Source: SHLQ01 sp033344795 (GTDB lineage Bacteria > Actinomycetota > Acidimicrobiia > Acidimicrobiales > SHLQ01). Taken from it: a stretch of DNA of 64,000 nucleotides. Position 1 is the stretch's first letter. Each line of letters begins with the position of its first letter. The translations under genes were made by a program, and so were the position numbers. Where the stretch lies: contig JAWPMS010000001.1 of NCBI GenBank assembly GCA_033344795.1, positions 1,736,001-1,800,000 of the forward strand, written 5' to 3'. The notes under the pieces are model-generated. The model was given only the letters and a program-made list of their open reading frames with translations. It was not told the DNA's origin and did no database searches. This document shows positions 61,838 through 64,000 of the stretch, one piece after another.

Positions 61838-61886
61838 GAAAGCGTCGAATCGGAGCAGAGAACTCCGACCACAGAGGAGCAACAAC

Positions 61887-62894
61887 ATGCAAGCAATCGT
61901 CCAAGACAGGTTCGGCTCAGCCGACGTTCTCAAACTCGATACGGTCGAACGGCCAGCCATCACTGATCGCGAGGTTCTCGTTGAAGTCCGTGCTGCAGGG
62001 GTTGATCGGGGTACCGAACACCTGATGACCGGGTTGCCCTATCTGATCCGCGTCGCAGGATACGGCTTCACCAAACCGAAGAACCGGGTGCCGGGTCTGG
62101 ATGTCGCGGGCATCGTGGTCGAAGTTGGCGCGGCGGTTACCCGGTTCAGCCCAGGCGATGAAGTATTCGGTATCTCCAATGGCTCGTTTGCTCAATACGC
62201 TGCGGCCGCTGAGGACAAGCTGGCGTTGAAACCAGCAAACCTGAGCTTCGAACACGCTGCTGTCGCCGCAGTTTCCGGGAGCACGGCACTGCAAGCGTTG
62301 ACCGACGTCGGCAACCTCCAGGCCGGCCAGCAAGTGTTGGTCATCGGTGCCTCGGGTGGCGTCGGTACCTATGCCGTCCAGCTGGCCAAGGCGCTTGGGG
62401 GTGAGGTCACTGGCGTGGCGAGTACAGCCAAACTCGATCTGGTTCGCTCGCTCGGCGCAGACCACGTGATCGATTACACCCAGACCGACTTCACCGATGG
62501 CGACGTTCGCTACGACCTCGTTCTCGACATCGGCGGACGCACGAGCGTGCATCGGTTGCGTCAAGCCCTGACGCCTGACGGCACATTGGTGATCGTCGGT
62601 GGAGAAGACGGAAACAAGGTGACGGGTGGTATCGGCCGGCAGGTTCTGGCCATGACACTCTCACCGTTCGTTGGTCAGCGCCTGACAACGTTCATCGGTG
62701 CGGAGCACTACACGTACATCGAACGTTTGGCCGAGCTGCTGGCGTCCGGTGATGTGACGCCGGTCGTCGGCCAACGATTTGAGCTGGAGCAGCTCCCCGA
62801 GGCGATGCGGCTTCTCGCCGCCGGCCAGGCAAGCGGCAAGACCGCGATCATCGTGCCTTCCGTCGATCAGGCTTACGCCTTGCCGCGGAACTGA
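61887..62894 (+). CDS. NAD(P)-dependent medium-chain dehydrogenase (quinone-oxidoreductase-like)
   Basis: 335 aa, normal length. The GroES-like domain has RVPGLDVAGIVVEVGAAVTR and the NADPH fold has GQQVLVIGASGGVGTYAVQL. The structural and catalytic zinc cysteines of classical ADHs are missing, as in zinc-free quinone reductases and enoyl reductases. It probably reduces a quinone or an alpha,beta-unsaturated carbonyl with NADPH. The ATG at 61887 has AGAGGAG upstream. It is controlled by the divergent TetR gene. Its 3' end overlaps the convergent ABC-transporter gene by 22 bases. Confidence 0.88.
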   Translation: MQAIVQDRFGSADVLKLDTVERPAITDREVLVEVRAAGVDRGTEHLMTGLPYLIRVAGYGFTKPKNRVPGLDVAGIVVEVGAAVTRFSPGDEVFGISNGSFAQYAAAAEDKLALKPANLSFEHAAVAAVSGSTALQALTDVGNLQAGQQVLVIGASGGVGTYAVQLAKALGGEVTGVASTAKLDLVRSLGADHVIDYTQTDFTDGDVRYDLVLDIGGRTSVHRLRQALTPDGTLVIVGGEDGNKVTGGIGRQVLAMTLSPFVGQRLTTFIGAEHYTYIERLAELLASGDVTPVVGQRFELEQLPEAMRLLAAGQASGKTAIIVPSVDQAYALPRN

Positions 62895-64000
62895 GCGCTA
62901 TAGAGCTGATGGTAGAAGCCCTCGATTGCCAGGAGTTCGTCGTGAGTTCCGGCCTCGGTGATCTCTCCGTCCTGCAACACCAGGATCATGTCGGCATCTC
63001 GCACGGTTGAGAGCCGGTGGGCAATGACGAAGCTGGTTCGCCCCTCCATGAGCTTGAGCAGCGCGTTCTGGAGAGCACGTTCTGTGCGTGTATCGACCGA
63101 GCTTGTCGCCTCGTCGAGCACCAACAGCTTCGGGTCGGCAATGGCGGTACGCGCAATGGCGATCAACTGACGCTGCCCGAGCGACAGGTTGTTTCCGCCC
63201 TCGGAGATCACCGTGTCGTACCCGTTCGGAAGCGACATGATGAACCGATGCGCGTTCGCCAAGGTGGCCGCTTCGACGATCTCCTCGTCGGTCGCGTCGA
63301 GTCGGCCGAACCGAATGTTGTTTCGAACCGTGTCGGTGAACAGGTAGGTGCGCTGCAGAACGATGCCGAGCTGATCGCGAAGTGAGTCCTTGGTGACGTC
63401 TCGGATATCGACGCCGTCAACGGTGACCGAGCCGGAACTGATGTCGTAGAACCGATTCAGAACATTGATGATCGTTGACTTTCCGGCGCCGGTGGGTCCG
63501 ACGAGGCCGATCATCTGACCGGGTTCGGCAACGAAGCTGACATCGCTCAGGATCGGTTGGCCTTCCACATACTCGAAGTCGACCTTGTCGAAGACGACTC
63601 TGCCCTCGACGGGAGGCAAGTCCTCGGCATCGGGAGCGTTCACGAGGTCTGGCTGCTCGTCGAGGAGGGCGAAGATACGGGTGCCGCCGGCGAGCGCCGA
63701 GAAGATTGACGTGATCGTGCTGGCGATGCGTCCGAGAGGTTGGCCCACGCGGCTGGCATAGGTGACAAATGCGGCGATCAGACCAATCGTGACACCACCG
63801 CCTTGTGGATCGTCGGACACGGCGAGCCACGCGCCAATGCTGACAACGGAAACCGTCGACAGATTTCCGAGCCCGAACATCAACGGCATGATGACGGCAG
63901 TCAAGCTTTGCGCCCGAATGCCAAGCGCCCGGGTCTGTTCGTTCACCTCGGCGAATTCGGCTTCGGCCTGCTCTTGTCGGTCGAGCGAGATCACGGCGCG
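62873..64000 (-). CDS. ABC transporter, fused permease/ATPase, N-terminus outside the window
   Basis: About 375 residues are visible; the gene continues beyond the window edge, since the frame is open and reads RAVISLDRQEQ. Two membrane helices of the exporter permease come first (VIMPLMFGLGNLSTVSVVSI and VTIGLIAAFVTYASRV). A complete ATPase follows with Walker A VGPTGAGKSTIINVL, the Q-loop, signature NLSLGQRQLIAIAR, Walker B KLLVLDEATSSVD and H-loop IAHRLST. It is of MsbA/LmrA-type half-exporter architecture; the substrate is unknown. A GTG at 63994 is an internal codon, not the start. Confidence 0.92.
   Translation of the reverse strand, partial: RAVISLDRQEQAEAEFAEVNEQTRALGIRAQSLTAVIMPLMFGLGNLSTVSVVSIGAWLAVSDDPQGGGVTIGLIAAFVTYASRVGQPLGRIASTITSIFSALAGGTRIFALLDEQPDLVNAPDAEDLPPVEGRVVFDKVDFEYVEGQPILSDVSFVAEPGQMIGLVGPTGAGKSTIINVLNRFYDISSGSVTVDGVDIRDVTKDSLRDQLGIVLQRTYLFTDTVRNNIRFGRLDATDEEIVEAATLANAHRFIMSLPNGYDTVISEGGNNLSLGQRQLIAIARTAIADPKLLVLDEATSSVDTRTERALQNALLKLMEGRTSFVIAHRLSTVRDADMILVLQDGEITEAGTHDELLAIEGFYHQLYSAQFRGKA

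Overview
The window is GC-rich, densely coded chromosomal DNA with many GTG starts and 4-base stop/start overlaps. The housekeeping markers are actinobacterial: a UPF0182 membrane protein, a DivIVA-domain protein, a PASTA-less PknB-like kinase, a PDZ-Lon (S16) protease, a TIGR03086-type protein and the end of guaA. The giant secreted proteins with FG-GAP, PKD and 'PLSGI' repeats suggest a free-living, probably aquatic member of the Acidimicrobiia (Ilumatobacter-like). That placement is inference from gene content; no rRNA is present.

Layout. 1-15.4 kb is a core-like segment: guaA end, DinB-like protein, Ser/Thr kinase with extracellular propeller, HEAT protein, PDZ-S16 protease, DivIVA-type coiled coil, UPF0182, acyl-CoA dehydrogenase, MscS channel, and a proline-racemase-family enzyme. 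At 15.4-18.8 kb ACC deaminase (acdS) is divergent from a homodimeric pyruvate-dehydrogenase-E1-like enzyme. Together they could take 1-aminocyclopropane-1-carboxylate to 2-oxobutyrate and onward. At 18.9-24.6 kb and 26.8-39.2 kb lie two very large secreted proteins (1869 and 4109 aa). Between them sit a YczE-type membrane protein, ArfB, a 50-aa protein and an Lrp/AsnC regulator whose apparent operators occur in front of both itself and the YczE gene. 39-44 kb holds a cyclase/AAA/TPR signalling protein, an M20 peptidase and an initiator tRNA with its own promoter and hairpin terminator.

44.5-64 kb is an accessory, stress/redox-flavoured region built from short modules, most with a dedicated regulator: OsmC + FAD oxidoreductase + a winged-helix/hydrolase/cyclase fusion; LysR + small membrane protein; MerR + YHS membrane protein; WYL + YciI + SRPBCC; MarR + DoxX + DUF427; TetR + lipoprotein, MoaF-like and CDGSH-glutamate-synthase; TetR + quinone-oxidoreductase-like ADH. 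The window ends inside an ABC exporter. Clear dyads lie in most of the regulator intergenic regions.

The most unusual object is the 4109-aa protein. It joins FG-GAP-type propeller repeats, a block of about 44 PLSGI units that reads in register as a variant pentapeptide-repeat beta-helix, a C25 (gingipain-like) His/Cys domain and exactly 24 RTX nonapeptides. I found no CRISPR array, insertion sequence, integrase or phage gene.
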